Shown: positions 35,923 through 45,414, counted from the stretch's first letter. The stretch is 49,068 nucleotides of DNA from Verrucomicrobiota bacterium (GCA_009885995.1 VFJQ01000085.1:1-49068); one strand, 5' to 3'. Numbers and translations: made by a program. The notes: a model not told the origin generated them from the letters alone.

Positions 35923-36121
35923 AATCCGAGTCGTCGGCTTCGTGAAGGATCGCGTCGCGCAGGCGGCGCGCTTCATCGACGTCCTTGGTCCCGAGCGAGC
36001 GGCGCACACGCTCCTTCGTCAAGGGCGTGGGATGGACGACGTAATGCACGAACCACGTCCCGTGGTTATTCCACAGGTGGTGGTTCGGATTCGCCGGATT
36101 GGTCCGGATGCTGAGTTTCAT
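35906..36121 (-). CDS. Small Arm-type DNA-binding-like protein
   Basis: A 71-residue protein, MKLSIRTNPANPNHHLWNNH, then 'GTWFVHYVVHPTPLTKERVR' and 'RSLGTKDVDEARRLRDAIL'. This is the layout of the N-terminal arm-binding domain of tyrosine integrases (short beta sheet, then 'R-SLGT-D--EAR--RD' helix) but without any catalytic domain. It may be a free-standing regulator or a relic; similar short proteins appear common in this group. Its last 17 bases overlap the end of cimA on the other strand. No integrase or att site is visible nearby. Confidence 0.6.
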   Translation of the reverse strand: MKLSIRTNPANPNHHLWNNHGTWFVHYVVHPTPLTKERVRRSLGTKDVDEARRLRDAILHEADDSDFSAAA

Positions 36122-36367
36122 TTTGTGTCGTTGGTTGGTTTGAATCACCACAGACACACCAAGGGTGTTCGGCTCGGGCAGATGCCCTCACCGCACATCG
36201 CCGCGGGCCTTTCGGCTCGCAGCTTCCACCTTCTCAAGGATTGGGACCTGACAGGTTGGCAGCCGCCCTGATTGGAAGGCGGCACTCTTGATGGTTGCGT
36301 AATTATATTTCTACCGCGGAATCGTGCCGCGGCAACCCGACGGCCGGGTTATGACACAACGCCAAGG

Positions 36368-37795
36368 CTAGAGCTTCATCACCAGCGCTCGCAGTTCCGT
36401 CATTTCCTCCATCGCGTAGCGCACGCCTTCGCGACCGAAGCCGGAGTCCTTCACGCCGCCGTAAGGCATGTTTTCGACGCGAAAAGTGGGCACTTGATTG
36501 ATGAGCACGCCGCCAACTTCGAGCGTCTCGTAGGCCTTCATCGCGAGCTTCAGGTCGCGCGTGAAGACGCCGGCTTGAAGCCCGAAGTGCGAGTCGTTCA
36601 CGAAGGCGAGCGCTTCGTCAAAATCGCGGTAGCGGTGCAGCGTCACGATCGGAGCGAAAGCTTCCTCCGCGCAGAGATCGCAAGTCGGCGGCACGTCCTC
36701 GAGCACCGTCGCCTCGAGGCACTGCCCGCTCACACCGCCGCCGTGGACGACCTTCGCGCCCGCGGCCTTCGCGGCCTCGATGCGCTTGCAGATCGCATCG
36801 AGTGCATCCGCCGTGATCATCGGCCCGACGATCGTCGCCGGATCGCGTGGGTCGCCGGTCTTGATCTTCTCGCGAATGCAATCGACCAACCGCGTGCGGA
36901 AGTCCGCGTAGATCGACTCATGCACCGCCACGCGCTGCACGCTGATGCACGACTGCCCCGCCTGCGCGAAACCGCCAAGCGCGATCATCGGCACCGCTGC
37001 CGCCACGTCCGCATCGCTGTGCACGATGCAGCCCGCGTTACCGCCGAGTTCGAGCGTGATCTTCTTTTTCCCGCACTGCGCCTTGAGCCGCCAACCGACC
37101 GCCGGGCTGCCGGTGAAGGTCACTTTCTTCACGCGCTCATCGGTGATGAGTCGGTGCGCGTCGTCGTTGCTGCACGTCACCACATTGATCTGCCCCGCCG
37201 GCACGCCCGCTTCGACGAGCACCTCCGCGAGCAGCAGCGCCGTGAGCGGCGTCTTCGTTGCGGGCTTCACCACCATCGTGTTCCCTGTCGCGAGGCACGG
37301 CGCGACTTTGTGCGCGACGAGGTTGAGCGGGAAATTGAACGGCGTGATCGCGCTGACGACACCGATGGGAAACCGCCGCGCCATGCCCATGTGCCCCTCG
37401 CCTGGCGGCAGCGCGTCGATCGCGAGCAGTTCGCCATGCGCTCGGCGCGCCTCCTCGGCCGCGGTGCGGAAAGTCATCAGCGTCCGCGACACCTCGGCTT
37501 CAGCGTAAGTCACCGGCTTCCCCGCCTCGGCCACGATCGTCTGCACGAAGTCCGCGCGCCGCGCCTCGATCCCGTGCGCCACTTTCTCGATCAACGCCGC
37601 GCGCATATGTGCCGGAGTCGCGCGCACCTTCGGGAACGCCTCGTGCGCCGCGCCGATCGCGAGATCGATCGTCTCCGCATTGCCCATCGGCACGCGCGCA
37701 ATGATGTCGCCAGTGAAAGGATTATGAACCGCGAGACGTTCCGTCGTGCTGAGCCAGCGCCCGCCGACGAGGAGTTGGGGAACTGAGGTCGTCAT
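36368..37795 (-). CDS. Aldehyde dehydrogenase family protein
   Basis: A 475-residue NAD(P)-dependent enzyme oxidising an aldehyde to the acid. Family features are TPFNFPLNLVAHKVAPCLAT, FTGSPAVGW, the general base Glu249 in LELGGNAG, the nucleophile Cys283 in FAQAGQSCISVQRVA and EEAFAPIVTLHRY. The 'QSCISVQR' context resembles lactaldehyde, succinate-semialdehyde or non-phosphorylating glyceraldehyde-3-phosphate dehydrogenases, and I cannot choose between them. The start at MTTSVPQLLVGGRWL fits the family. It follows the PVC-cytochrome gene on the same strand after a palindromic repeat. Neighbouring sugar genes suggest a role in sugar-derived aldehyde removal. Confidence 0.9.
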   Translation of the reverse strand: MTTSVPQLLVGGRWLSTTERLAVHNPFTGDIIARVPMGNAETIDLAIGAAHEAFPKVRATPAHMRAALIEKVAHGIEARRADFVQTIVAEAGKPVTYAEAEVSRTLMTFRTAAEEARRAHGELLAIDALPPGEGHMGMARRFPIGVVSAITPFNFPLNLVAHKVAPCLATGNTMVVKPATKTPLTALLLAEVLVEAGVPAGQINVVTCSNDDAHRLITDERVKKVTFTGSPAVGWRLKAQCGKKKITLELGGNAGCIVHSDADVAAAVPMIALGGFAQAGQSCISVQRVAVHESIYADFRTRLVDCIREKIKTGDPRDPATIVGPMITADALDAICKRIEAAKAAGAKVVHGGGVSGQCLEATVLEDVPPTCDLCAEEAFAPIVTLHRYRDFDEALAFVNDSHFGLQAGVFTRDLKLAMKAYETLEVGGVLINQVPTFRVENMPYGGVKDSGFGREGVRYAMEEMTELRALVMKL

Positions 37796-37843
37796 GCCGC
37801 AATCAATCGCACGCGCGTCGCCATGGCAACGCGGTGCTTTCGG

Positions 37844-37913
37844 TTGAACCACCAAGACACGAAGACACAAAGACCGGCCGTTCCCTTCGTGTCTTTGTGT
37901 CTTGGTGGTTCAA
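37844..37913. repeat. Palindromic repeat (29-bp arms)
   Basis: TTGAACCACCAAGACACGAA... at 37844-37872 pairs almost perfectly (two mismatches) with 37885-37913. The sequence 'ACCACCAAGACAC(A/G)AAGACAC' is a widespread bacterial spacer palindrome. It touches the stop of the PVC-cytochrome gene and could end its message. Confidence 0.8.
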
Positions 37914-37915
37914 GT

Positions 37916-40900
37916 TCACCGCATCGTCTTCAGGAAGGCGAACAGGTCGCTCACCTGCTCCGGCGTCATCGTGTCGAGCAAGCCCTCCGGCATCAGCGAG
38001 CGGCGCAGGTATTGCGTGCGGGCGATGTCCTTATTCGCGATGCGTCGGTCGGGCGCGCCGGGCTGGCGGACGACCACGGCGTCCTTGTCCTCGCTCACGA
38101 AAAACGCATCCACGATGTCGCCGCTCTTCAGCTCGACGCGGAAGATGCGGTAGCCCGCTTCCATCGCTGCGTTGGGCGTGAGCAGGTTCCGCAAGATCGC
38201 CTCGGTGCCCATCGCGCCGACGCCGCTGAGATCCGGGCCGATGCTCGCGCCCTGGCCTTTGAAAAGGTGGCAGGCCTGGCAGAGGACGACCGCGCTCTTG
38301 CCGCGTGCGGCGTCGCCGGGCTTGTCGGTGAGCGCGCGATACGTCGCGAATTTCTGATCGAGCGCCTGCGCCTCGGCGGCGCTCATCACCGGCGGAAAGT
38401 CGCTCGTCTTCGTGATCTTCGCGCCGGGCTGGAGCTTGCCCCAGGTAGCGCCGACGCCCTCGTCGCCGATGGTGGAAGCGGCGCCCCCGCCGCTTTTCTT
38501 GTGCGCGGCGCCCTCGCCGCGGCGGGGCGCCGCGGGCACATCCAGCGACGAGGGCGTCGCTGCCACCACGACGCGGTCGAAGTCGCGGCGGATTTCGTCC
38601 GGCGTGCGCGTGCGATTCCAGATGCGGAATTCGCTCAGCGCTCCAGCGGTGCCGCCCTTCGCGCCGGTCCAGCCGATGCGCACGTTCTCAAACTTCGCCG
38701 TCACGACCTTCGATTCGTCGGCGACGAGTTCGCCATCCTGGTAGAGCCGGAACATCCCCTTCGCATCGCGCGTCGCAGCTACGTGCGTCCACAGGTTCGG
38801 TGTGATCGGCTTCTTCGAGGCGATCGCGTCGTGGATCCCACCGCCGATCCACACGCGGAATTTCTCGCCGAAGAAATTCATGTCGAGTTGCCCGGGCACG
38901 CCGAGGATGCCGTCGGCGTTCCCGATGCCCGGATCGAGCCGCACCCAGCACTCGACGGTGAACGGGCCGTCGAGCGTGACGCCGGTTTCGGTCCACGCGT
39001 TGTCGCTGCCATCGAGCGCGAGCACGGGGCGGAAGAGCGACGCGAGTTCGCCGAGGAGCGCTGTGAGTTCGGCGTCGTTGCCGAGCACCGCTTGCAACTT
39101 CTCGACCGTCGGACCGTCGAGTTCGTCCTTCTTAATCGTGCCGTTGCGAATGGCGCCGACGATCGTCTTCGCACCGGGCCGCGTGCCGGCGAGGCGGTCG
39201 AGCGTGTTGCGGCGCTGCGTAGGCTGAAGGTCGGGCCAGAGCTTGAGCAGACGCTCGCTGGCGTCAGGCGCCTTCGAGGAGGCGAGCGCGAGCACCGCTT
39301 CGTCGCGGAGTTGCGGGTCTTTGCTCGTCGCGAGTCGCGCGAAGAGCTCGCTCTGCGTGCTGCCGAGATCGCGCAGGGCGCGCAGCGCAGCGAGCTGTAG
39401 GGCAGGCGCTCCGCCTGCCGCGGTGGCCACTCCCGCCGGCAAGCGGGGCGCTTGCCCTACAAGAGCTGCGAGTGTGCTTTCCGTGCTCGCGAGCTGGAAC
39501 GCGCCTGCGAGCTGCACGCCAAGTTGCACGCCCACTTCATCCTTCGCGGCGAGCAGTTCCTTCGCGGAATCACTAAGTATCGGCGTGAGCTTCGTGCTGT
39601 CGAGTCGCGTGCGCGTGGCGAGCAGGGCTTCGAGCACGCCGGTGCGGGTCGCGGGATTGGAAAGAACGGCACGCAGTGCCTCACCGACGCCGGGCTCGTC
39701 GGGGAATTGCGCGAGGCGCAGCACTTCCTCCTGCCCCGGCGCGCGCTGGAGTTGCGGCAGCAGCTTCGCCACGCGCGCCACGCTGGCCTTGGGCTCCAGT
39801 GCGAGCGAGGCGAGCAGGCGGGCTTCGACGGGCAGTGGCTTCGCGGCGTCGGAGTCGAGAAACTTCGCGACGGCGTCGGGATGCCGTTCGAGGAACATCC
39901 GCACGAGGTAACGCTCGAACTCGCGGTCGTAAGCTTCGCGGACTTTGATCGGCTTGCCGTTGCGGGAGCTGGGGGCGGTGGGCTCGGCGAGAGGTGCGCT
40001 TGCGAGTTGGAGCATCACCGCGAGCGCGCGGGTCTTCTCGGCTTCATTCAGCGAAGCACTGCCAAGGGTCGTTCCCGTGGCGAATTGAGCGGCGATGCGC
40101 GCAACCTCGGCACGAACCTCGGGGTCAGGATCCTTCGCAAAATCTTCGAGCAGCCCGAGCGCGCCTTTCGCTGGAAGAGGCTTCGTGAAGTCGTCGCCGG
40201 ATACCGTTCTGCTGCCGGTCAGTCGGATCGCTTCGCGGCGAAGATTTCGATTCGGAAGCACGAGCAGTTCTTCCATCTGCTTGAAGTCGAGCCTGCCGCC
40301 GTCCACCGCATCTAATGCCCATAGTGCAGCGATTGCGCTTTCGTTGCTTCGCTTCCCACTCGTTCCGTAGGAAACGAGCGTTTGGAGTTTTTCAGCAAGC
40401 TCCTTCATCCCACGATCCCCAATCGCCTGCCACGCCAGATGACTCTGCGCCAGCGGTTCCGCGCCCAGCTTCGCGATCAGCTCATCCCCGCTCAGCTTTG
40501 TGAAGTCCGGCACTTCGACCGGCTTCGCGCCTTTCGCCTTCACGCGCCAGATGCGGCCGCGCGTCTTGTCGCGGTCGGGGTGGGCGCGCGGGACTTCGTT
40601 GTGCGAGATGATCTTGTTATACCAATCGACGATGTAGATGCAGCCGTCGGGGCCGTTGGTCATCGCGACGGGGCGGAAGAACGGATCATCACACGTGATG
40701 AGATCCGCGGCTTGCTCCAGCCGCCAGCGCGGGCCGTCGCGGTGCATCGCGATGGTCTGCACTTTCGAGATGATCGGGTTCGCCACGATCATGCAGAGGC
40801 CGTCGGCTTTCAGCGTCGGCGCGAGTTTGCGGAACGCACCCTCGCCGAGCGCGAGCCCGCTGAGCCCGGTGCCGCCCATGCGGAATTCCGCGGTGTGTGG

Positions 40901-42451
40901 GAAGTCGGGCTGGTAGCTCTTTTTGAGGCCCTCCATGCCGCCGGGGTAGTAGGTGTATTCGTGGAGGGGCATGACGGGATAGCCGTAGTCATTCGCCTCC
41001 TGGATGAAGGCCTCGCCTTCGCCCGTGAGCACGAAGCCCCAGATATTGTTCGGGCCCGTGCTGGTGACCTCGAAGGCGCTGCCATCGGGCCGCATCTTCG
41101 CCATCGAGCACTTCGGCCAATCGACCCCCGCATCGCTGCCGGGCTTCTGCACTTTGCTGTTGTTGAAAAGGCCCTGCGCCATCCAGATCCAGCCGCCGGG
41201 CGCGCGCGTGAATTGATGCGGGAAGAGATGCGAATCCTGCACGCCGAAACCGGTGAGCACGACCTCGCTCGTGTCGGCGCGGCCGTCGCCGTTCGTGTCC
41301 TTGAAGAGCTTCAAGTCGTGGCCGTGCTGGATGTAGCACGCATCGCCCGCGCCCCACGGCAGGATGCCGAGCGGGATGGCGAGGCCATCGGCGAAGACGG
41401 TCGGGTTCGTGAGGCCACCGGCGGGCAGCGGCGCGTTCACGGCGTCGCGCGGGAAGACGAGCACTTTGTCCTTCGCCTTCGTCTTGTAGAGCGCATCGGC
41501 GGCGGCGGCGTTTTCGTTTCCATCGACCGGATACTCGAGCGCGGTCTGCGTCCACATCCGCCCGCGCTGGTCGAAATAGACGCTCACGAATTTGCCGAGG
41601 CCCTCGCTCTCCTGCACGACGAGCTCGACCTCAAATCCGTCGGGGAGGTGAAAAAGCTTCTGCTGCTCGGCCGCGGTCTTCGGCGTGCCCTGCACGGCGT
41701 TGTAGGAAGTGTCGCGCTTCTGTCCCGGCACGCTCTGAAATGACGCGGCGGCGCCCGGCTTCGGCGGCGGTGCGACGAGCTTGCGCGCGGCTTCGACGCC
41801 GCCGAGCGACTCCCACGTCGGCGCGCCGGGTGTCGGCGGCAGGTCTTCGATCGTCACGTCCTTCACCTGCACGAGACACACACCGCCGCTGTGGACCTGC
41901 GGTCCGAGTTGACCGTCGAGCGCGATGTTCGGATCGGCCTCGGTGTAGTCGATCGCCAGCACGCCATTGATCCACGTCTGGATCCGCGGCCCCTCGGCTC
42001 GGATGCGGTATTCGTTCCAGCCGAAGACATCGACCACCTTGTCGAGCGCGGCCTGATCGACCGGCGTCGCGATCACGCGGTTGCGCCGGAACTCGTCGTA
42101 GATTTTCCCGAACCACCCTTTCCCACAATCGATCTGATACCCGCTCATGTGCGCACCGCCCGGCACGCGCACGCTGCGGACCTGGATGCCGCTGTTGATC
42201 ATCCCCGTCTTCGGATCGCCGCTGCACTTGATCTTCAGCCGCAACTCGAAGTTCGCGTAGCTGCGCTTCGTGCAGATGAAATGGTTCGCCGTGATCTTCT
42301 CGGTCGTGGAGCCACCGGTGATCATGCCGTCCTCGACGCGCCAGATCTTCGCATCGTAATCCCAACCCTCGAGCGTCTTGCCGTCGAAGATCGGCACGGG
42401 CGCGGCGGCGGCGAAGGAAAGGAGAGGGAAGAGGACGAGGAGACGTTTCAT
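37916..42451 (-). CDS. DUF1080 - PVC propeller - HEAT - LamG - cytochrome c multidomain protein
   Basis: A 1511-residue secreted protein. Signal peptide residues 1-17 (MKRLLVLFPLLSFAAAA) lead to a DUF1080 domain (PIFDGKTLEGWDYDAKIWRV to about residue 210; sugar-hydrolase/lectin-like jellyroll). A PVC propeller follows (about 265-650: LPDGFEVELVVQESEGLGKF, GPDGCIYIVDWYNKIISHNE), then HEAT repeats, a LamG/concanavalin-like domain (about 1120-1290: 'TETGVTLDGPFTVECWVRL') and a heme domain with CQACH near residue 1390 and RRSLMPEGLL. It probably binds and oxidises complex sugars at the cell surface. Two palindromic DNA elements (38478-38535, 39396-39461) are translated inside it. The sugar isomerase-like gene lies upstream. 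Confidence 0.9.
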   Translation of the reverse strand: MKRLLVLFPLLSFAAAAPVPIFDGKTLEGWDYDAKIWRVEDGMITGGSTTEKITANHFICTKRSYANFELRLKIKCSGDPKTGMINSGIQVRSVRVPGGAHMSGYQIDCGKGWFGKIYDEFRRNRVIATPVDQAALDKVVDVFGWNEYRIRAEGPRIQTWINGVLAIDYTEADPNIALDGQLGPQVHSGGVCLVQVKDVTIEDLPPTPGAPTWESLGGVEAARKLVAPPPKPGAAASFQSVPGQKRDTSYNAVQGTPKTAAEQQKLFHLPDGFEVELVVQESEGLGKFVSVYFDQRGRMWTQTALEYPVDGNENAAAADALYKTKAKDKVLVFPRDAVNAPLPAGGLTNPTVFADGLAIPLGILPWGAGDACYIQHGHDLKLFKDTNGDGRADTSEVVLTGFGVQDSHLFPHQFTRAPGGWIWMAQGLFNNSKVQKPGSDAGVDWPKCSMAKMRPDGSAFEVTSTGPNNIWGFVLTGEGEAFIQEANDYGYPVMPLHEYTYYPGGMEGLKKSYQPDFPHTAEFRMGGTGLSGLALGEGAFRKLAPTLKADGLCMIVANPIISKVQTIAMHRDGPRWRLEQAADLITCDDPFFRPVAMTNGPDGCIYIVDWYNKIISHNEVPRAHPDRDKTRGRIWRVKAKGAKPVEVPDFTKLSGDELIAKLGAEPLAQSHLAWQAIGDRGMKELAEKLQTLVSYGTSGKRSNESAIAALWALDAVDGGRLDFKQMEELLVLPNRNLRREAIRLTGSRTVSGDDFTKPLPAKGALGLLEDFAKDPDPEVRAEVARIAAQFATGTTLGSASLNEAEKTRALAVMLQLASAPLAEPTAPSSRNGKPIKVREAYDREFERYLVRMFLERHPDAVAKFLDSDAAKPLPVEARLLASLALEPKASVARVAKLLPQLQRAPGQEEVLRLAQFPDEPGVGEALRAVLSNPATRTGVLEALLATRTRLDSTKLTPILSDSAKELLAAKDEVGVQLGVQLAGAFQLASTESTLAALVGQAPRLPAGVATAAGGAPALQLAALRALRDLGSTQSELFARLATSKDPQLRDEAVLALASSKAPDASERLLKLWPDLQPTQRRNTLDRLAGTRPGAKTIVGAIRNGTIKKDELDGPTVEKLQAVLGNDAELTALLGELASLFRPVLALDGSDNAWTETGVTLDGPFTVECWVRLDPGIGNADGILGVPGQLDMNFFGEKFRVWIGGGIHDAIASKKPITPNLWTHVAATRDAKGMFRLYQDGELVADESKVVTAKFENVRIGWTGAKGGTAGALSEFRIWNRTRTPDEIRRDFDRVVVAATPSSLDVPAAPRRGEGAAHKKSGGGAASTIGDEGVGATWGKLQPGAKITKTSDFPPVMSAAEAQALDQKFATYRALTDKPGDAARGKSAVVLCQACHLFKGQGASIGPDLSGVGAMGTEAILRNLLTPNAAMEAGYRIFRVELKSGDIVDAFFVSEDKDAVVVRQPGAPDRRIANKDIARTQYLRRSLMPEGLLDTMTPEQVSDLFAFLKTMR
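38478..38535. repeat. GC-rich palindromic element in coding sequence
   Basis: GCGGCGCCCCCGCCGC (38478-38493) and GCGCGGCGCC...GGCGGGGCGCCGCG (to 38535) form nested palindromes. They encode the low-complexity stretch PAAPRRGEGAAHKKSGGGAA, a linker between the LamG and cytochrome domains. The frame is kept. Confidence 0.65.
39396..39461. repeat. Palindromic element in coding sequence
   Basis: TGTAGGGCAGGCGCTCCGCC... (39396-39419) pairs with ...GCGGGGCGCTTGCCCTACA (39438-39461), 24-base arms with three mismatches; each arm is also a hairpin. It is in frame within the HEAT region and encodes GQAPRLPAGVATAAGGAPAL. Confidence 0.85.
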
Positions 42452-42542
42452 GGTGGGAGGAGAATCGCGAGGCTGGCAGAAGTCTTGGCCGATGCCAGCG
42501 ACGGATAATCCACATTCACACCTCGAAAACCGGCACGCAGCG

Positions 42543-43439
42543 CTACGCTTTCGCCATCGCTGTGGACAGCGCCGCGTAGCACTTCTTCGCGGCAGCGATC
42601 GGGTCGTAGCCGGGCTTGTTGAAAACCTGCGCGCTGACTTCGACGACGACCGGGCCGCGGTAGCCGCGCTCGCGCAGCAGCTTGAAATACGCGGCGTAGT
42701 CGGTGCGGCCTTCGCCGGGAAGGAGGAACTGGAACTTGCTCGCGTCGCCCTGTGTATCCTTCACGTGGATGAATTTCGTGCGCGGCAGCAGCGCATCGAG
42801 CGTCGGCGCGAGCGCGAGGCCTTGCACCTCGAAGTGGCTGAAATCGTAAGCGACGCAGAGCGCGGGGCTCGGTGCTTTTTCGAGCAGCCAGAGCAGACGC
42901 TCGGGGGAATTCACCGCGCTGCCGACGTGCGCTTTCACGGCGAGTGTGATCTTCGCAGCGGTCGCGGCTTCGGCCCAGTCGCGCAGGCGCGCGGCCATGG
43001 AGTCTTTGATCGCGTCCCACTCCGCAGGCTTGCCGCCGAGGACGGTTTCGATGAGCGGCGGGTTCTCCGGCGCGAGATCATGCGCAAGCTGTGCGGCTTC
43101 TTTCAGCGCAGCGAGATTCGCGGCATGCGCGTCGTCTTTCACGACGAGGCTCATGTTCACCATGAGGCCGGAGATGCCGAGCTTGAGCGCAGCGAGGCGC
43201 TCGCGGAGGGCCTTGCGCGCGGCGGCATCGAGCAGCTTCGGCTCGGTCGGGAAGCCTGAGTTGAGCGCGATCTCGACGTGCCGGTAGCCGATCTCCGCGC
43301 AGGTGCGCAGCGCGTCGTCGAGCGGCACGGTCTTCATGCCGTAGAGGCTGAAGCCGAGCGTGAAGCCGGGCTCGGCGGCGCGGAGCGTCGGGAGCGTAGC
43401 GAGAGCAGTGGTGGCGAGGAAGCGGCGGCGGGTGAGCAT
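42543..43439 (-). CDS. Secreted sugar-phosphate isomerase/epimerase-like TIM barrel
   Basis: A 298-residue protein starting MLTRRRFLATTALATLPTLR, a twin-arginine-like export signal. The barrel has 'GFSLYGMKTVPLDDALRTCA', 'EIGYRHVEIALNSGFPTEPK', 'AYDFSHFEVQG', 'FIHVKDTQGDASKFQFLLPG' and 'VVVEVSAQV', the pattern of the xylose isomerase-like family with Glu/Asp/His metal ligands. The reaction is unknown; periplasmic members accompany sugar oxidation clusters. It lies 92 bases upstream of the DUF1080/PVC protein on the same strand, and 4 bases downstream of the glutamine-rich envelope protein, so transcription through the whole set is likely. Confidence 0.85.
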   Translation of the reverse strand: MLTRRRFLATTALATLPTLRAAEPGFTLGFSLYGMKTVPLDDALRTCAEIGYRHVEIALNSGFPTEPKLLDAAARKALRERLAALKLGISGLMVNMSLVVKDDAHAANLAALKEAAQLAHDLAPENPPLIETVLGGKPAEWDAIKDSMAARLRDWAEAATAAKITLAVKAHVGSAVNSPERLLWLLEKAPSPALCVAYDFSHFEVQGLALAPTLDALLPRTKFIHVKDTQGDASKFQFLLPGEGRTDYAAYFKLLRERGYRGPVVVEVSAQVFNKPGYDPIAAAKKCYAALSTAMAKA

Positions 43440-43446
43440 GGGAAAA

Positions 43447-45414
43447 TCAGTTCGCCGGGAGCACCAGCTTCTTCACGCGGTCGATCCCTTGCTCCGCATA
43501 TTCGCTCGCGGGGTAGAGTTGTTGCGCCTTGAGGAAGTGGCTGAGCGAAGCGCCGAGCTGGTCGCGCTTTTCGAGGTCCTGTGCGTTGCGCAGCGTGCGG
43601 ACGAAATCGGCGGCTTGCGTGGTGAGGTCGGCGCGGAGCTGGCTGAGCTTCACGTCGTCGGGGAAGTCGGCGGCGGCTTTTTCCACGCTCTCCCACGCAC
43701 CGGCGTAGCTGCCCTGCCGGCGCATCTCCTCGGCGCGCAGCGTGGCGGCTTCGATCTTCTTCATGTTTTCGAGCACGCCGGTGAGCTGCTTCTGCCGGTC
43801 GGGATACTGCGCGGAGGCGGCGATGAAACGCGCGCTGTCCTCGTAGATGCGGCGGTAGTTTTTCTGCGCGACGAGCTGGTCGAGGTCGTTCAGCGCCTGC
43901 TGCTGCACGTCGCCCTGGTCGAAGATCTTCTGCGACATCTGCGCGAGCTCGGGATTGAGCGGCCACAGCTCGGCGGCGGCGCGGATTTCCTTTTCGAGCA
44001 CGTCCTTGTCGCCGCTCAGCGCCGCGTTGCGCGCCTTGGCGAGATGCAGCCGCGATCCCTGCCGCGCGGTCTCGATCATGGCTTGCGGCTTCGACGCGTC
44101 GAAGTCCTTCGCCAGCGGCGCCAGCTCGGCGATGATCTTTTCCGCGCCGCCAAAGTCCTTTACCTCCATCTTCGAGAGCAGCTCGTTCGACTTCTGCACG
44201 AAGGCCACGCACCGGCGCTTTTTCTCGCGCGTGAGCGTGCGGATTTCCGGCAGGTATTCTCCGACGGCGAACGCCTCGGCCAGTCGCTCGCTTGCGCTGC
44301 GTAGCTCGTTTTTCTCGAGCAGGAAATCGAACGCCTTCACGCCCTCGCGCACGTCGCGGATGGCTTCATTCGCAAGCGAGTCGAGCGTGCTCACAGTCGG
44401 GGAGAAGCCGGTGCCTTTCGTGAAGAGCTGCCGCTGCTCGTCGCTCACGTTCAGCTTCGCGTCGCCGTCGGCGAAGATGGCGCGGTAGAAGCGCGTGGCC
44501 ATAAGCACGTGCTGGAAACGGCGCTGGACGAAGAACTGCACGATGAGCGCCTGATACTCGACCTTCGCCTGGATCTCGGAGAGCTCGCGTTTGATGTCGT
44601 TCGCCTTCTGCCGCGCGATCATCTCCGCGAGGCGCCGCTCCTTGTAACCTCCGGCTTCGAGCGCGGCGAGTTTGTTGTCTTCGACTTGCTGCTGGGATTG
44701 GCCTTGCGGCAGGCCCGGGATCTGGGTCGGCAACCCCGGAATCTGCGGCACGGGTGGCTGCTGGTTGGGCGGCGGTTGCTGTTGCGGTTGTTGTTGTTGC
44801 TGCTGGCGTGATTGCCGCCCGCCCTGCGCCTGCGGTTGACGGTTCGCCGCGTTCATTTCCGCCGCACGGGCGGCTTGCGCGGTGCGCGGGCTCATCCTGG
44901 TCTCTTTCTCGAGGACGATGAGTTCCCATTGCATCGCGTTGTTCGCCGCGATGAGCCGCTGTTGCTGCCGCTGCGCGGACCAAACGGTGTAAATCGCGTC
45001 GGCCAGCGAATCGCACAGACGCGCGTCGATGTCGTAGTGCGACCCGCGCGTGAGCAGGCGGAAGCAGTAGTCGATCTGCTCGCGCGTCGCCTGGCCGGGC
45101 GCGAGGCGCGCGAGGATTTCGTTCACGACGGCTTGATACTGCTGGTCCTCCTGCGTCGTCGCCTCGGGCGCGTTGAGGTATTTCTCGAAGCGCGCGGCGA
45201 AGAGTCGGTTGTTCGCGATGTTCCAGTTCTTGCCGTCCCACGTGAACATGTTTGTGCCGGGATCGAAGAACGGCATGTCCTTCCCGAGGAAGCTGCTCTG
45301 CAGTCCGGCTCCGGGCGCGGCGGAAGCCGGCGGCGCGGGCGGTTGCGGAACCTGCGGCGCTTGTGCGAGCACAACTGCCACGCTGGTGAGAAGGATGAAC
45401 GCTGAGCGTTTCAT
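43447..45414 (-). CDS. Exported glutamine/proline-rich protein with TPR-like helices
   Basis: A 655-residue exported protein. Signal peptide MKRSAFILLTSVAVVLAQ is followed by a Pro/Ala linker, 'PFFDPGTNMFTWDGKNWNIA', a helical part, and a low-complexity segment of Gln, Pro and Gly (about residues 185-240, with runs QQQQQQPQQQPPPNQQPP). The remaining 400 residues are coiled-coil and TPR-like helices ('HFLKAQQLYPASEYAEQGID' near the end). I do not recognise a named family; the layout suggests an envelope scaffold. Its ATG overlaps the stop of the membrane protein at 45411 (ATGA), so the two act as a pair. Confidence 0.7.
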   Translation of the reverse strand: MKRSAFILLTSVAVVLAQAPQVPQPPAPPASAAPGAGLQSSFLGKDMPFFDPGTNMFTWDGKNWNIANNRLFAARFEKYLNAPEATTQEDQQYQAVVNEILARLAPGQATREQIDYCFRLLTRGSHYDIDARLCDSLADAIYTVWSAQRQQQRLIAANNAMQWELIVLEKETRMSPRTAQAARAAEMNAANRQPQAQGGRQSRQQQQQQPQQQPPPNQQPPVPQIPGLPTQIPGLPQGQSQQQVEDNKLAALEAGGYKERRLAEMIARQKANDIKRELSEIQAKVEYQALIVQFFVQRRFQHVLMATRFYRAIFADGDAKLNVSDEQRQLFTKGTGFSPTVSTLDSLANEAIRDVREGVKAFDFLLEKNELRSASERLAEAFAVGEYLPEIRTLTREKKRRCVAFVQKSNELLSKMEVKDFGGAEKIIAELAPLAKDFDASKPQAMIETARQGSRLHLAKARNAALSGDKDVLEKEIRAAAELWPLNPELAQMSQKIFDQGDVQQQALNDLDQLVAQKNYRRIYEDSARFIAASAQYPDRQKQLTGVLENMKKIEAATLRAEEMRRQGSYAGAWESVEKAAADFPDDVKLSQLRADLTTQAADFVRTLRNAQDLEKRDQLGASLSHFLKAQQLYPASEYAEQGIDRVKKLVLPAN

